46,460 nt of DNA from Candidatus Spongiihabitans thiooxidans (GCA_001543005.1 LFLB01000041.1:1-46460); one strand, 5' to 3'; positions 36,028-46,383 are shown, numbered from the stretch's first letter. Program-made: numbers and translations. Notes: a model not told the origin generated them from the sequence alone.

Positions 36028-39000
36028 TCAATCTTCCAGTTCCATGAATTCAAATCGGCCGCTAGCGAGAAGATTGTCCTGAGCGCGCACCGCATGTTCG
36101 CGGGTGGTTTCGTCGTTGCTTGCAAGTCCAGTTTTCAGGATAGCCTTGGCCGCATCGGTGTCGATGTAAAAATAGGTATTTTTTGGTTTGGCGGCGATCA
36201 GCCTTGCAAAGACTTCAATTACTTTCGCGGGATGCTCTTCAAGCATTTCTTTTAATGCGGGCACTTGGGAAAATAATCCACGGGTTCCCGTTTTCAAGAC
36301 ATCCAAAATCCTGGGAAAGGCATCCAGCCTATATTCCGTTGGCAAGCATTCGGCATCCAGCCAATTAGCGAAACCTTCAATCTCTTCAGGCGGTCCTTCT
36401 GCCAGCCGCCAGTCAAGGAATTTAATAATCCTGTTCTTCGGTTCTTTTGCCAGCTCTTTTCCAGCGTTTTTTACCGAATAGCCCACACGGTCGATAAAAT
36501 TCCCCAAGTATTTCGGATTGTTGTTAGTTTTTTGATAAAACCGCTCAAGCAAACTGTCGTTTCCATGAAGTTCATATTCACCCCACCGATAATAAGTGAA
36601 CAGATGTAGCCCAAGTCTATCTACAACTTGATTTGCAGGGCTTTCTAGATTCTGCGAGCCGGGCATCAATTCGGTCAAATGCTCGAGGGCAAATACATAC
36701 TCGCTTTTCAAGTTCTCGAAAGCACTGGGACGACCGTACCTAATAAAGGAACTGAAAGCCGCGCTCCAAGCAGGAAAATTGTCGTGCGGAAAGAAATCCG
36801 CCTTGTGCGCTTGCGCCCATTTTGGGTTCAGGCTAACAATTTCATAGTAATGCAATCCTAAAATGGCATATTCCGGCAAGGTAAGCGGATGTTCAGCTTT
36901 TCGGCCCAAGCGTATTTGGAGAATAGTGGAAATTTCCGTTCCTTCTGCTTCGACATTATTTCTGCGCACCCAAAATCCGAAGTCCACCAGACTCTCCAAA
37001 GCGCGACCTCGAATAGTATCGATGGCATTAGCGAAAGAGTTATTCCAAGTTACTGGTTCATCATCGTCCAATTGCCAATCAAACTGGGTGCACAAGCTTT
37101 GCAGAAGGTTTGCCAACTGGTTCCGCCCGGAAATCGGCGCATTCATATCCTCGGAAAGGCAAGTCCGCACGAAATCGCCAACGGCCCTCCGCGAGCTATG
37201 CCAGTTGGGATTCTCACGGGATTCATCGTCAAATCTCGTCCCTCCTAGGGGCTTTTCACTCGGGTGAGAAAGAACCCATTCACAAAAATCCAGCCATTGG
37301 TTGATTTTTTTGAAGTCTTTTTCCTTTGCACATTCTTCCATTCCATTAACCATTGCGCATAGATAAACAGGTCGCTGAATGCGGTCGCGATTTTCCAACC
37401 AGAATCTTAATCTGTCATTGGCGGGAATAATCGTTTCCTTGAAAACGGTCTTAAATGCTCCAGCAAGCGCTTGAATATTAATTTTTACCAGCCAATCATT
37501 TTCATCACAATGTTCTTCCTGCCACTGGTTAATATAGGCGAGCAGTTCTTCATCGCTGAAATTTTCAAGATCTTCAGGCGACTTCGGACTGCGATAAGAC
37601 ACCGTTCCTCCTTCTCCTCTTACCCATGAAAATAAATAATCTTCATCTTTGATTGAATTTTTTGACTCGCTCTCCAGTTCGTGAAAGTAATTTTTGTGCT
37701 CGCCAAACAGCACCGAGGCAAACGGCCTGAACTGCCTGCGATGAAATATGCGTTGTTCTTGCTGGAATATATCTTCAGTGAAATTATCCCCAATCCGGTT
37801 GCGGGAAGATGCCTTCGATGGGCCGCTAAGAATAGCATCAAAAATTTCCGTTCGTTGTTCTTCCGTGAGCAATTCAACCCCGAAATGTTCACAGGCACAG
37901 CGAATCATCCGCTGAAATTCATAGCGATGAGCCCACTTGGCGTAATCCTGATGTGCCAGGATGAACTGCTGAATCCACGGTCGGGTTTGTTCGCTGGGAT
38001 GTAACGCATAAAGGTGTTGTCGCAACCTTTTGAAAATCTTCCATCGTTGATTGCTTAAAGCAGCATCCAGCATTGCAATAGACTCGGGCGGTTTTTCATA
38101 CACCTGCTGGCAAGCAAAGGTTAGTGTTTGAACAAGCATTTCTTTGGAATCAGGGGGGACGAAACCTACGCCATCGAGTCGACTGCACCAAAATTCAGAA
38201 GCGCCTTCCTCATTGTCGGGGTTTGCTTCGTGTTCCTTAAGACGAATCATAGTGGACACAGCGTCAATGAGGATACGGGCAACAGGATAGGGTCGGCGTT
38301 CGGCAAGCGGGCGAATGCCTTCGTTCAGTATTTCTTGGTACTCGTAGGGTTGGAAACGAGGGGCAGGTTCGAGTACTGCTGTCAGGTCGTCAGGATTCAC
38401 TTCCATAGCCGGAGCAGGTTGAAATTTAACGACATCCTCAATAAGTTTTAGTGTTGCGCTTGTAGTGTCGTTAGATGCTACACCCCATCGTTCGATGAGT
38501 TTCAGAACAGTATTCGATTGAGGGTATTCATGAGGATTATTTATGTAGTCGAATACATATTCCTTAAGTTTGAGAGAGCGCTCGACAGGCGTTACTTGCA
38601 ACGCGATTTCCGCTATTGAATGCAAAATTAACGGATTATCTGTGGATCTGATGCTCAGAACAGTATCGATGACAAGCTGTGGGGAAATGTTTGCGACTCG
38701 CTGAAGGTATGTAATCGGCGGCCAATATAGGGTATGCGCTCTGCCCTCCTTATATGGCTGTACAGCAGGAAGGTTAGAGAAGTAGTGGTTTTCATTCAGA
38801 ATCGGTATCCATTTCGGGTCGGACAATTGAGCGAAAAAGAATACATAGTTAGCGCCTTTACGCGCAATCAATGAAAATAAACGGTCCGTATCACTGCTAG
38901 ATAGGTCGCTTCGATTCAAAATCGACTGAATTTCCTGTTGGTCTTGTGCAATTACCGGAGCTAGGAGATTAAGCACAATTTTTTCGAAGCTTTCTACATG

Positions 39001-39426
39001 TACATTGAATTCACTCTCGGCGACCGCATGGTTATGGTGTGCAATCTCTTGAAACACTTCCCACAATTCAAGTAATTCATTATCTTTCTTTCTGCGAATT
39101 GCGAGGTCTAATTGATGAGCCATCGGATCAACTCGTTCCATTTCATTCTGTATTCGTGTTATTTTAGGTGGTTGCTTAGATCTGGTTCGCCCATCATTTC
39201 CTTGCATGGTTCGCGGTAATTTTTCCAAGAGCTCTCTAAAAGACTGTGCTGCTTGAGAAAAACGGTCGGGATTGTTAGTGTTGGCGATTGCATAGAGTGC
39301 GCCAACATACCAGTCGCTCAGGGAATACTTCTCGGTATTCTTTTGTGCCAGCAAGCGTTGCACGCTCTGTTGCAGACTCGTAAGCCTTAACGGCTGTTGT
39401 TCCAAGGGAGAATTGCCGTCAATCAT
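36028..39426 (-). CDS. Large helical protein of unknown function (1,132 residues)
   Basis: I do not recognise a named family. The chain is almost wholly helical and hydrophilic, with no membrane segment, no signal peptide, no Walker A motif and no obvious nuclease motif. Residues 1-160 hold a helical module with [11 protein letters not shown]. Residues 194-244 carry [20 protein letters not shown] followed by [12 protein letters not shown], a W-P-L, F, WP, YL pattern at the start of what looks like a long array of HEAT/ARM-like repeats, which would make a solenoid for binding a protein or nucleic acid. It stands divergent from the DNA methyltransferase gene and at the edge of an accessory island, so a sensor or scaffold role in defence is possible but unproven. 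Confidence 0.7.
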   Translation of the reverse strand: MIDGNSPLEQQPLRLTSLQQSVQRLLAQKNTEKYSLSDWYVGALYAIANTNNPDRFSQAAQSFRELLEKLPRTMQGNDGRTRSKQPPKITRIQNEMERVDPMAHQLDLAIRRKKDNELLELWEVFQEIAHHNHAVAESEFNVHVESFEKIVLNLLAPVIAQDQQEIQSILNRSDLSSSDTDRLFSLIARKGANYVFFFAQLSDPKWIPILNENHYFSNLPAVQPYKEGRAHTLYWPPITYLQRVANISPQLVIDTVLSIRSTDNPLILHSIAEIALQVTPVERSLKLKEYVFDYINNPHEYPQSNTVLKLIERWGVASNDTTSATLKLIEDVVKFQPAPAMEVNPDDLTAVLEPAPRFQPYEYQEILNEGIRPLAERRPYPVARILIDAVSTMIRLKEHEANPDNEEGASEFWCSRLDGVGFVPPDSKEMLVQTLTFACQQVYEKPPESIAMLDAALSNQRWKIFKRLRQHLYALHPSEQTRPWIQQFILAHQDYAKWAHRYEFQRMIRCACEHFGVELLTEEQRTEIFDAILSGPSKASSRNRIGDNFTEDIFQQEQRIFHRRQFRPFASVLFGEHKNYFHELESESKNSIKDEDYLFSWVRGEGGTVSYRSPKSPEDLENFSDEELLAYINQWQEEHCDENDWLVKINIQALAGAFKTVFKETIIPANDRLRFWLENRDRIQRPVYLCAMVNGMEECAKEKDFKKINQWLDFCEWVLSHPSEKPLGGTRFDDESRENPNWHSSRRAVGDFVRTCLSEDMNAPISGRNQLANLLQSLCTQFDWQLDDDEPVTWNNSFANAIDTIRGRALESLVDFGFWVRRNNVEAEGTEISTILQIRLGRKAEHPLTLPEYAILGLHYYEIVSLNPKWAQAHKADFFPHDNFPAWSAAFSSFIRYGRPSAFENLKSEYVFALEHLTELMPGSQNLESPANQVVDRLGLHLFTYYRWGEYELHGNDSLLERFYQKTNNNPKYLGNFIDRVGYSVKNAGKELAKEPKNRIIKFLDWRLAEGPPEEIEGFANWLDAECLPTEYRLDAFPRILDVLKTGTRGLFSQVPALKEMLEEHPAKVIEVFARLIAAKPKNTYFYIDTDAAKAILKTGLASNDETTREHAVRAQDNLLASGRFEFMELED

Positions 39427-39886
39427 TTGTGAATCTTATCCGTGTCGTCTAGAGGCATGTTTCTTTGGGGAAAGCATGGATGAGCTGATGGCATGAGTGC
39501 GGGAGTGTTCGATTTCTATTGTGCGTGCCAGCGGGTTGTCGTCAGTTCTCCGCTTGCTCCATGATAGCGGATTGTTCAGCACAGTGGAAAGACGAAAACC
39601 AGCCGATGTCCAGCTAGCGAATGCCCAGTTGATAGTGCAGACAAGGCTTGATAAAAGGTATTTTATGCCAATAGGTCATAATTAGTCCCGGTTTTTACAG
39701 GGAGAACGACCCGTTGTCAACCGAGCCCCCGAATACCCCGGCAATGCCCGAGGCCCTGTTGTCCGCCCATTCAAGCAAGGGCGGGCTTGGGCGGATAACC
39801 ATGTATAATCGCGGCTGAATTTTTTCGCCCCGAATTTTTTCGATTTAATAGATGCGATCAATTGACGTAATCAAACAATACGAGAA
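39427..39886. promoter_or_regulatory. Divergent region of the accessory island, 460 bp
   Basis: It separates the large helical protein (minus) from the methyltransferase (plus). A TATAAT at 39804-39809 lies about 78 bp before the likely methyltransferase start, without a good -35. Just upstream, TCCGCCCATTCAAGC and GCTTGGGCGGA (39762-39795) form a bulged hairpin that could be an operator or terminator. No credible ORF. Confidence 0.4.
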
Positions 39887-42487
39887 CTGAATATCAATAC
39901 CAAAGAAAAACGTTTTCTGGACACGCTTGAATCCCTGTTCACCGGTGCTGAGGTGGAGGGCGACTCCGGCTTTGTCAACTTGATGCGGATGAAGCGCGCC
40001 TATTTTCGCTCCATCCGCCCGAAACTGATGGAGGAAGTTGACAAGCGCGCTGAAAAAGACTCCTCGTTCCGAGAGGAACTTTTTGACAAACTCTACACCT
40101 TCTTCCACCGCTACTTTTGCGAAAGCGGCTCGATTTATTTCCGCCACCTGCCGGCCTTTTCCAAAACCTATGAACGCGTCTATGCGGACGGGCAGGATGT
40201 CGCCTTGTCGTGGAAAACGTCTATGCTCTACTATGTAAAATCAGATATTCTTGTCTGCTCCATGCCGGTTGAGTTGAGCGAGGAAGGGAAGCCGCAAAAC
40301 ACCCGGCGCTTTTACTTTGATGCGTCAGAATTTGAGCACAAGAAAAACAACGAGCGACGCGAATTTGTTTTTGTCTTTGATGAAGTTAAGCGGACGAACG
40401 AGGGAAGGGTTGTCCATCTCAAAGTTTCTTATTCCCAAAGAGGGAACACAACGAAGCCCGATGAGATTATCAAGCAATCCCGCAAAGCCGGTGTTTTGCT
40501 AACCGATGATGAATTGCAAAAAGCCGTCGGCGTATTCAAACGCCAGACCGAAGTCGATTATTTCATCAACAAAGACGCGCGCGCCTTTCTGCGCGAGCAG
40601 TTTGATTTGTGGATGTATCAATACATTTTCAAAGAAGAAACCATCTTTGAAGAAGAAAGAATCCGACAGATTCAGGCGATCAAGGACACCGCTTACAACA
40701 TCATTGACTTCATCGCTCAGTTTGAAGACGAACTCCGCCGGGTGTGGGAGAAGCCGAAGTTTGTACGCGGGGTGAATTATGTGGTGACGCTGGACAAACT
40801 GACCGACGGCGTTTTGAACAAGATAATAAAACACAAAGGCGCAACCGCGCAAATAAAAGAGTGGCGGGCGTTGGGAATGGTGGATAATCAGTTTTCAATG
40901 ACCGCGATTTTCAACGGACAGAAAAGTCTGGCCGACAAAAACGGCGCAAGCGGCGCTTACAAATTTCTGCCGCTGGACACAAAGCATTTCAAGGATTTGG
41001 AGTTGGAAATTCTCGACGCGATGGAGAATTTGGATGAGACGCTGGACGGTGAGTTGGTGCACAGCGAGAATTGGCAGGCGTTGAATAGTTTACAAAGGCG
41101 GTATAAGGAAAAAGTGAAGTGTATCTATATTGACCCACCTTATAACACGGAAAAAGATGAATTTCTTTATAACGACCGTTATAAACATAGTTCTTGGTTA
41201 ACCATGATTTTTGATAGAGTAATGTGTGCCAAAAATTTTCTTGGAGACACAGGCACTTTTTGGGTAAACCTCGATGATAGCGAAATGCCTAGTTTGCGCT
41301 TAGTTTTGGATGTTATCTTTCACCGTAACTCTTTTGTCGGGAATGTTTGCTGGAAAAAAACAAGTGGTGATAATAAGCCGAATTTTGCCTTTGTTCATGA
41401 CAATTTGATTATTTATGGCAACCGTGGAAGCAAGCCGGAACGCGCAGATATATCACTTAAAAAACAAAATTATTATGGTAATCCTGATGACGACCCGATG
41501 GGTAACTGGGCATCCACAGATTACCGTTCAAAATGGACTAAAGAAGAAAGGCCTAATCTTTATTATGGAATACGGCAACCCAAAACAGGAGAAATCATCT
41601 ATCCAGATTCGCATTCTGAATCGCCACGGGTTTGGGGATGTTCGAAGAGCACTCACAAACAAAATGAAAAAGACAATTTGGTATGGTGGGGTGAAGATGG
41701 TCTTGCTAAGGAGCCTCGTAAGAAGAGATTTTTAGCAACGCATGAGGGAATTAATATTAGGAGCATTTGGAATGATGCTGGCTCCAATGATTCTGCTTCG
41801 CAGGAATTAAGAGAATTGTTTGGCAGAAAAATCAACGATCGCCTTAACCCGAAACCAAAAAAGTTAATTCAAAAAATTTCATCTTTTACCATAAAAGAAA
41901 AAGGCATTATTCTTGACTACTTCGCCGGCTCCGGCACCACTGCTCATGCAGTAATAAATCTAAACCGTGAAGATGGCGGCCACAGAAAATACCTGCTCAT
42001 CGAAATGGGAGATTATTTTCATACCGTCCTGCTTCCACGAATAAAGAAAATTGTTTATTCCAAAGACTGGAGGGATGGCAAGCCATTATCCCATGAAGGC
42101 GTCAGCCATTTCCTCAAGTACTACACCCTTGAACAATACGAAGAGACCCTGAAAAACGCCCGCTACGAGGACGGCGAACAACTGGAACTGGACAGCATGA
42201 AATCGCCGTTTGAACAATATGTTTTCTTCGGCGACGACAAACTCGCCCACGCCGTTAAACCCCTGAAAAACGGCAAACTGAAAATCAACCTGCAAAACCT
42301 CTATCCCGACATAGACATCGCCGAATCCCTTTCCAACATCCTCGGCAAACAAATCCGCAAACGCACCGCGGATAGTGTAACCTTCGCAGACAACACAACC
42401 GAAAAAACCAACCCTGCAACCATGACAGAACAAGAAAAACGACACTTCATCTCGCTAGTCAAACCGTATTTGTGGTGGGGAGAGTGA
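39887..42487 (+). CDS. Beta-class adenine-specific DNA methyltransferase (type III Mod-like)
   Basis: N6-adenine or N4-cytosine methylase of the beta class: catalytic motif IV DPPYNTEKDE comes before the SAM-binding FAGSGTTAHAVINL, and between them lies a large target-recognition region. The total is about 866 residues; the first 350 are a helical extension often seen in these enzymes. Homology begins at NINTKEKRFLDTLESLFTGA, which precedes the first standard start (GTG 39953) by 22 codons; the codon at the expected start (39887) is CTG, and no ATG, GTG or TTG lies between it and the stop at 39863. The centre (41100-41900) is AT-rich against its flanks. No Res helicase-nuclease gene follows, so this is an orphan methylase or part of an unusual system. 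Confidence 0.88.
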   Translation: MNINTKEKRFLDTLESLFTGAEVEGDSGFVNLMRMKRAYFRSIRPKLMEEVDKRAEKDSSFREELFDKLYTFFHRYFCESGSIYFRHLPAFSKTYERVYADGQDVALSWKTSMLYYVKSDILVCSMPVELSEEGKPQNTRRFYFDASEFEHKKNNERREFVFVFDEVKRTNEGRVVHLKVSYSQRGNTTKPDEIIKQSRKAGVLLTDDELQKAVGVFKRQTEVDYFINKDARAFLREQFDLWMYQYIFKEETIFEEERIRQIQAIKDTAYNIIDFIAQFEDELRRVWEKPKFVRGVNYVVTLDKLTDGVLNKIIKHKGATAQIKEWRALGMVDNQFSMTAIFNGQKSLADKNGASGAYKFLPLDTKHFKDLELEILDAMENLDETLDGELVHSENWQALNSLQRRYKEKVKCIYIDPPYNTEKDEFLYNDRYKHSSWLTMIFDRVMCAKNFLGDTGTFWVNLDDSEMPSLRLVLDVIFHRNSFVGNVCWKKTSGDNKPNFAFVHDNLIIYGNRGSKPERADISLKKQNYYGNPDDDPMGNWASTDYRSKWTKEERPNLYYGIRQPKTGEIIYPDSHSESPRVWGCSKSTHKQNEKDNLVWWGEDGLAKEPRKKRFLATHEGINIRSIWNDAGSNDSASQELRELFGRKINDRLNPKPKKLIQKISSFTIKEKGIILDYFAGSGTTAHAVINLNREDGGHRKYLLIEMGDYFHTVLLPRIKKIVYSKDWRDGKPLSHEGVSHFLKYYTLEQYEETLKNARYEDGEQLELDSMKSPFEQYVFFGDDKLAHAVKPLKNGKLKINLQNLYPDIDIAESLSNILGKQIRKRTADSVTFADNTTEKTNPATMTEQEKRHFISLVKPYLWWGE

Positions 42488-42585
42488 TGGGCTTAAATCA
42501 AGAAAATTACCCGACGCCGGAATTTTGGGAAATAGCATTTATGCGACACAATCAGAACAGGATATGTATACCGACGATCAACTGA
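42487..42585 (+). CDS. Short coupled ORF, possible remnant (32 residues)
   Basis: The methyltransferase stop overlaps an ATG as TGATG, and the ORF reads MGLNQENYPTPEFWEIAFMR, then HNQNRICIPTIN and TGA. The tight coupling is typical of a real downstream partner, but the ORF ends inside the start of the next gene. It may be the surviving first residues of a lost partner gene. Confidence 0.3.
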   Translation: MGLNQENYPTPEFWEIAFMRHNQNRICIPTIN

Positions 42586-43754
42586 TAGAAATCATCGCTA
42601 CCGATGAAAGCGACCGCGCGGAATTCACCGAATCTGCCGGAGATATGGATAAAGTCAGGAAGGCAATTTGTGCTTTTGCCAACGATTTAGCCAATCACAG
42701 AATGCCCGGCTTGTTCTTCATTGGAATCAAGGGCGATAGGAGTTGTGCCGGTTTAGAGATTAGTGACAGTCTGTTGCAAACCCTCGGCGGGCTGCGAAGC
42801 GACGGCAAGATTCTTCCTTTCCCAACGATGGCAGTGGACAAGAGAACGCTAAATGACTGCAGCGTGGCAGTGATACAGGTAGAACCTTCAGATAATCCGC
42901 CGGTAAAGGTTGATAACAGGTGTTGGGTCAGGGTTGGCCCAAATCGCGCGCAAGCCACTACTGAAGAGGAACGCCGCCTGACAGAGAAACGGCGTTGGGG
43001 AAATTTGCCCTATGATATGCAAAGGGTAAGCGGCGTGACTGTGGGAAATGATCTGGATATGCGGAAGTTTGAGGATGAATACTTGCCTTTTGCCGTATCA
43101 AAGAAAGCGCTGCAAGAAAACGACCGCAATCCCCAGGATCAACTAAAGGCATTGCGCTTGATAACAGAAGAGGGAATCCCGACTGTTACCGCAATTCTGA
43201 TGTTGGGCAACGATCCAGGCTTTTGGTTTCCTGGCGCATACATTCAGTTTGTGCGCTTTTCGGGCAACGAGGTCACCGATCCTATTAAAGATCAGAAAGA
43301 AATACGCGGCGCCTTGCCGGAGCAACTGTCTGAATTGGATAAAATTCTGAAAACGAATATCTCCGTCGCGCTGGATACGCATGGAGAAATACATATTGAA
43401 AAACCTGATTACCCTTATGAGGCGCTACGTGAGATCGTCCGCAATGCGGTGATTCATAGAAACTATGAAAATTCCAACACTCCCGTGCGACTACAGTGGT
43501 TTTCTGACAAAGTGGAGATTATTAGCCCAGGGTCGGTCTATGGCGCGGTAACCAAGGATAACTTTGGAGACCCCGGCGCTACCGGCTATCGCAACCCCAC
43601 CATTGCCGAAGCCATGAAAAATATGGGTTTTATGCAACGGTTTGGAATTGGCATCGCCACGGCGCGTGAAAAACTGGAGAAAAACGACAATCCACCACTG
43701 GAATTTGATGTTCAGGATACACTCATTCTCGCCACCATAAAACCAGCGCAATGA
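42564..43754 (+). CDS. Schlafen AlbA_2 domain protein with C-terminal HATPase_c_4 domain
   Basis: A 396-residue protein. The N-terminal AlbA_2 (Schlafen-like, nucleic-acid binding or putative transcriptional regulator) domain runs from ESDRAEFTESAGDMDKVRKA through PGLFFIGIKGDR and ends near NRCWVRVGPNRAQATTEEER. The C-terminal half has a GHKL-type ATP-binding fold: YEALREIVRNAVIHRNYE with the conserved Asn, VEIISPGSVYG and the glycine-rich RFGIGIATAREKLEK. This architecture is common in accessory DNA, and some members act in defence. The frame is open from TTG 42525, but MYTDDQLIE at 42564 fits better. It overlaps the ParA gene as ATGA. Confidence 0.85.
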   Translation: MYTDDQLIEIIATDESDRAEFTESAGDMDKVRKAICAFANDLANHRMPGLFFIGIKGDRSCAGLEISDSLLQTLGGLRSDGKILPFPTMAVDKRTLNDCSVAVIQVEPSDNPPVKVDNRCWVRVGPNRAQATTEEERRLTEKRRWGNLPYDMQRVSGVTVGNDLDMRKFEDEYLPFAVSKKALQENDRNPQDQLKALRLITEEGIPTVTAILMLGNDPGFWFPGAYIQFVRFSGNEVTDPIKDQKEIRGALPEQLSELDKILKTNISVALDTHGEIHIEKPDYPYEALREIVRNAVIHRNYENSNTPVRLQWFSDKVEIISPGSVYGAVTKDNFGDPGATGYRNPTIAEAMKNMGFMQRFGIGIATAREKLEKNDNPPLEFDVQDTLILATIKPAQ

Positions 43755-44731
43755 AAACCATCGCATTTTTTAACAACAAAGGCGGCGTGGGTAAGACCTC
43801 GCTTGTTTACCATCTCGCCTGGATGTTCGGGGAACTGAACCACCGTGTTATTGCGGTTGATTTGGATCCGCAGGCTAACTTGAGCGGGATGTTTCTGGAT
43901 GCAGACACGCTGGAGAAAATTTGGCAGGGCGCGGATAAAAAAACCATTGACGGCGATATTGCGCCCCTTTTTGACGGGGTAGGGGACATTGCAAGCAACC
44001 CTCACATAGAAAAAATAGGGGACCGCATTGGTTTGCTGGTGGGAGACCTTGCGCTTTCCAAACGCGAAGATGACCTATCCGGACAATGGCCAAAATGTAT
44101 GGACGGCGACCAACGGGCCTTTCGCGTTACAACTGCTTTTGCGCGGTTGATTGCCAGCGTGGGAAAAGAATTTAAAGCCGATCTGGCGCTTGTGGACGTA
44201 GGACCCAACCTCGGCGCCATCAACCGCACCGCGTTGCTGGCAAGCGATTACGTGGTGATACCCCTAGCGCCTGATTTGTTCTCGCTGCAGGGGTTGCGTA
44301 ATGTGGGACCAACGCTCACGAGTTGGCGAAAGGCGTGGAAAGAGCGCATAAGGAAAAAACCGGAGACGCTGGATATTTCTTTGCCGAAAGGGGAAATGCG
44401 ACCGCTCGGTTATATCATCATGCGACATACCACGATATTAAACCGCCCGGTGAAGGCGTATCTCAGATGGATTGAAAAAATACCTGCAGAATATGGAGAA
44501 TCTGTTCTAGGGAAGGCGCAAAGCGCAAGCGATGCTAGCGACGAGCATCGTTTGGCGCACTTAAAAGATTACCGTTCGCTTATGCCCATGGCGCAGGAGG
44601 CGAATAAGCCAATGTTTATGCTGAAGCCCGCCGATGGCGTTATCGGCGCCCAACAAAGCGCGGCCAGAAGTTGCTACGAGGATTTTCAAAAACTTGCGGA
44701 AGAAATTCTTCAGCAAGTCGATAAAAAATAA
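43751..44731 (+). CDS. ParA/MinD-type ATPase
   Basis: A 326-residue deviant-Walker ATPase: AFFNNKGGVGKTSLVYHLAW with Lys10 and Lys15 of the KGGVGKT loop, VIAVDLDPQANLSGMF, and LALVDVGPNLGAINRTAL. Such ATPases dimerise on ATP and move or position DNA and protein complexes. No parB gene or centromere-like repeats are next to it, and the gene is fused by a 4-nt overlap to the Schlafen/HATPase gene, so the two probably act together rather than in chromosome partition. After it come 74 bp without a gene. Confidence 0.92.
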   Translation: MKTIAFFNNKGGVGKTSLVYHLAWMFGELNHRVIAVDLDPQANLSGMFLDADTLEKIWQGADKKTIDGDIAPLFDGVGDIASNPHIEKIGDRIGLLVGDLALSKREDDLSGQWPKCMDGDQRAFRVTTAFARLIASVGKEFKADLALVDVGPNLGAINRTALLASDYVVIPLAPDLFSLQGLRNVGPTLTSWRKAWKERIRKKPETLDISLPKGEMRPLGYIIMRHTTILNRPVKAYLRWIEKIPAEYGESVLGKAQSASDASDEHRLAHLKDYRSLMPMAQEANKPMFMLKPADGVIGAQQSAARSCYEDFQKLAEEILQQVDKK

Positions 44732-44805
44732 ATTCATCGTCTATGAATACAATGTACAGTGGTGCGGTGATTGTATGACAACACTTTTGTGTCAGGGTAG
44801 AACTG

Positions 44806-46209
44806 ATGGCTTTTGAACTGCGCATAAAGAATATCGGCAAACTAACCGATGCGAAGATTCGCATCGGGCGATTCACCGTGCTCGCGGGACCGAATAATAC
44901 TGGCAAAAGTTTTGTCTCTAAGATTTTGTATTCGCTTTTTAACGCGATGAATGCGAATCATGCTGAGGTGCATATCAATAACCTGACCAAGCCAATCAGG
45001 AGTGATTTGAATGAGTTGAAAAGTGTGATTCCAATAATGAGGTCATATGATAAGAATTCGCTAGCAGCTTCATTATCAAGTAAGGTTGAAGAACTGGAAA
45101 TTGGGATTGAAAAACTGGAAATTCTAGTCAAGGATTCCCTGATTGCCGACTTTGAAGAGTTGGATAAAATCATTCCTGAACTCGTCAGCAAGGTAGAAAA
45201 TATGCAGGAAATGCCTCTCGACTTTCGTTCATCACGGAAATCTATGACAGGACGGGAAACGCCCGGTTACCCCCCTCTATTCGCGGTAGAGACTTTCGAT
45301 AGGATGAAAGCATCTATTTTCGATAACATGGATGCGAAAAAAATCATTGTTTCTGGCATAAAACATAAAATCAGCGAGAACCTGATTCAAAATTTCCAGG
45401 TGCCAAAGATTTCTGCTCTGAGAGGAAGAGAAAAAGCATCATCAGAAGTTGACATTGAGAACATTGGAAAATTTGAATTCTCGAATGGAGGGATTGAATT
45501 TAATATAGCCCATGCTGGACTGCGGCAATTACAACAATATTCCAAAGTGATTTACCTGGAATCACCTGTCTATTGGAAATTAAAAAACGCTTTGGAGGAT
45601 AATCGCCTATATCCGAGGTACTTGCATAACCGCAGAGAACGAATCAGTGGGGTTCCGGGATATTTTTATGATCTGGCAAGCGCCCTCAAGTATCAATACA
45701 CCGGTGATATGGCTTTCCCTGAATTATATGAAAGGTTGACTGGAAAAGACGTGATTGGCGGAAAAATCGCAATTTCTGAAGGCGGTGATTTATCGTTCCA
45801 GGAAAATGGTCGCAATTTTTCGTTGCCTGTAACCGCCATGGGAATTGCCAATCTCGGCATATTGGCGCTGCTGATTGAACGCAAGGTGTTGGATGAGGGT
45901 TCTTTCCTTTTTATTGACGAACCGGAAGCGCACTTGCATCCGGCTTGGCAGGTGGTCATGGCGGAATCCCTGTTTGAATTGGCGAAAGGCGGAGTCAATG
46001 TGGTTATCGCCACGCATAGTGCCGATATTCTTAAATTCCTTGAAGTGGCAGTAAAGAAAAATCCAGAATATGAGGAATTGGTGGCATTAAATCATTTTTC
46101 ACATCGAGGAGTTATAGATGGTGAGAGCGATTTTGACATTAAATTGGCAAGGATAAAGCAGCAACTGACAAAACCGTTTTCTGATTTGTATATCAAGGGG
46201 CTTTTATGA
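44806..46209 (+). CDS. AAA15/OLD-like ATPase
   Basis: A 467-residue ABC/SMC-type ATPase: FELRIKNIGKLTDAKIRIGR, Walker A AGPNNTGKSFVSK (about residues 27-39), a coiled-coil-rich insert at about 50-200, then Walker B FLFIDEPEAHLHPAWQVVM and the switch ATHSADILKFLE. No TOPRIM nuclease domain follows, unlike full OLD proteins, so the effector must be the partner gene, which overlaps as ATGA. ATPase-plus-effector pairs of this kind (for example PARIS, Septu, Gabija-like) are antiviral; the match here is to the architecture only. The gene is clearly more AT-rich than the first half of the window. Confidence 0.88.
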   Translation: MAFELRIKNIGKLTDAKIRIGRFTVLAGPNNTGKSFVSKILYSLFNAMNANHAEVHINNLTKPIRSDLNELKSVIPIMRSYDKNSLAASLSSKVEELEIGIEKLEILVKDSLIADFEELDKIIPELVSKVENMQEMPLDFRSSRKSMTGRETPGYPPLFAVETFDRMKASIFDNMDAKKIIVSGIKHKISENLIQNFQVPKISALRGREKASSEVDIENIGKFEFSNGGIEFNIAHAGLRQLQQYSKVIYLESPVYWKLKNALEDNRLYPRYLHNRRERISGVPGYFYDLASALKYQYTGDMAFPELYERLTGKDVIGGKIAISEGGDLSFQENGRNFSLPVTAMGIANLGILALLIERKVLDEGSFLFIDEPEAHLHPAWQVVMAESLFELAKGGVNVVIATHSADILKFLEVAVKKNPEYEELVALNHFSHRGVIDGESDFDIKLARIKQQLTKPFSDLYIKGLL

Positions 46210-46383
46210 CATTTCTTGGTCAATTTCGGGAAGTAAGACCAGACTTGAACGGGAAAGAAGTTGATGTTTTTCGTATGGATAACACAACAAAATCGGTAGG
46301 GGTGCCCGATATGAGGGCATATGTGGGTTTGGGAGGCTGCAACTGTTGCGATTATTTTTTTATTAATGATAACAAAATTTTTG
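46206..46383 (+). pseudogene. Partner gene of the AAA ATPase, cut off by the terminal repeat
   Basis: The ATG overlaps the ATPase stop. About 59 residues are native: MTFLGQFREVRPDLNGKEVD, then VFRMDNTTKSVGVPDMRAYV and GLGGCNCCDYFFINDNKIF. At 46384 the 77-bp repeat begins, and the frame runs on through it to a stop at 46424. The segment has a cysteine cluster GCNCCDYF but is too short to name. It is the probable effector or regulator of the pair. It is either truly disrupted by an insertion sequence in this strain, or simply broken off at the contig end. Confidence 0.65.

Noticed and set aside
43751..44731. Chromosome or plasmid partition locus
   Set aside because: There is no parB and no centromere-like iteron near the ParA-type gene, which is instead coupled to the Schlafen/HATPase gene.
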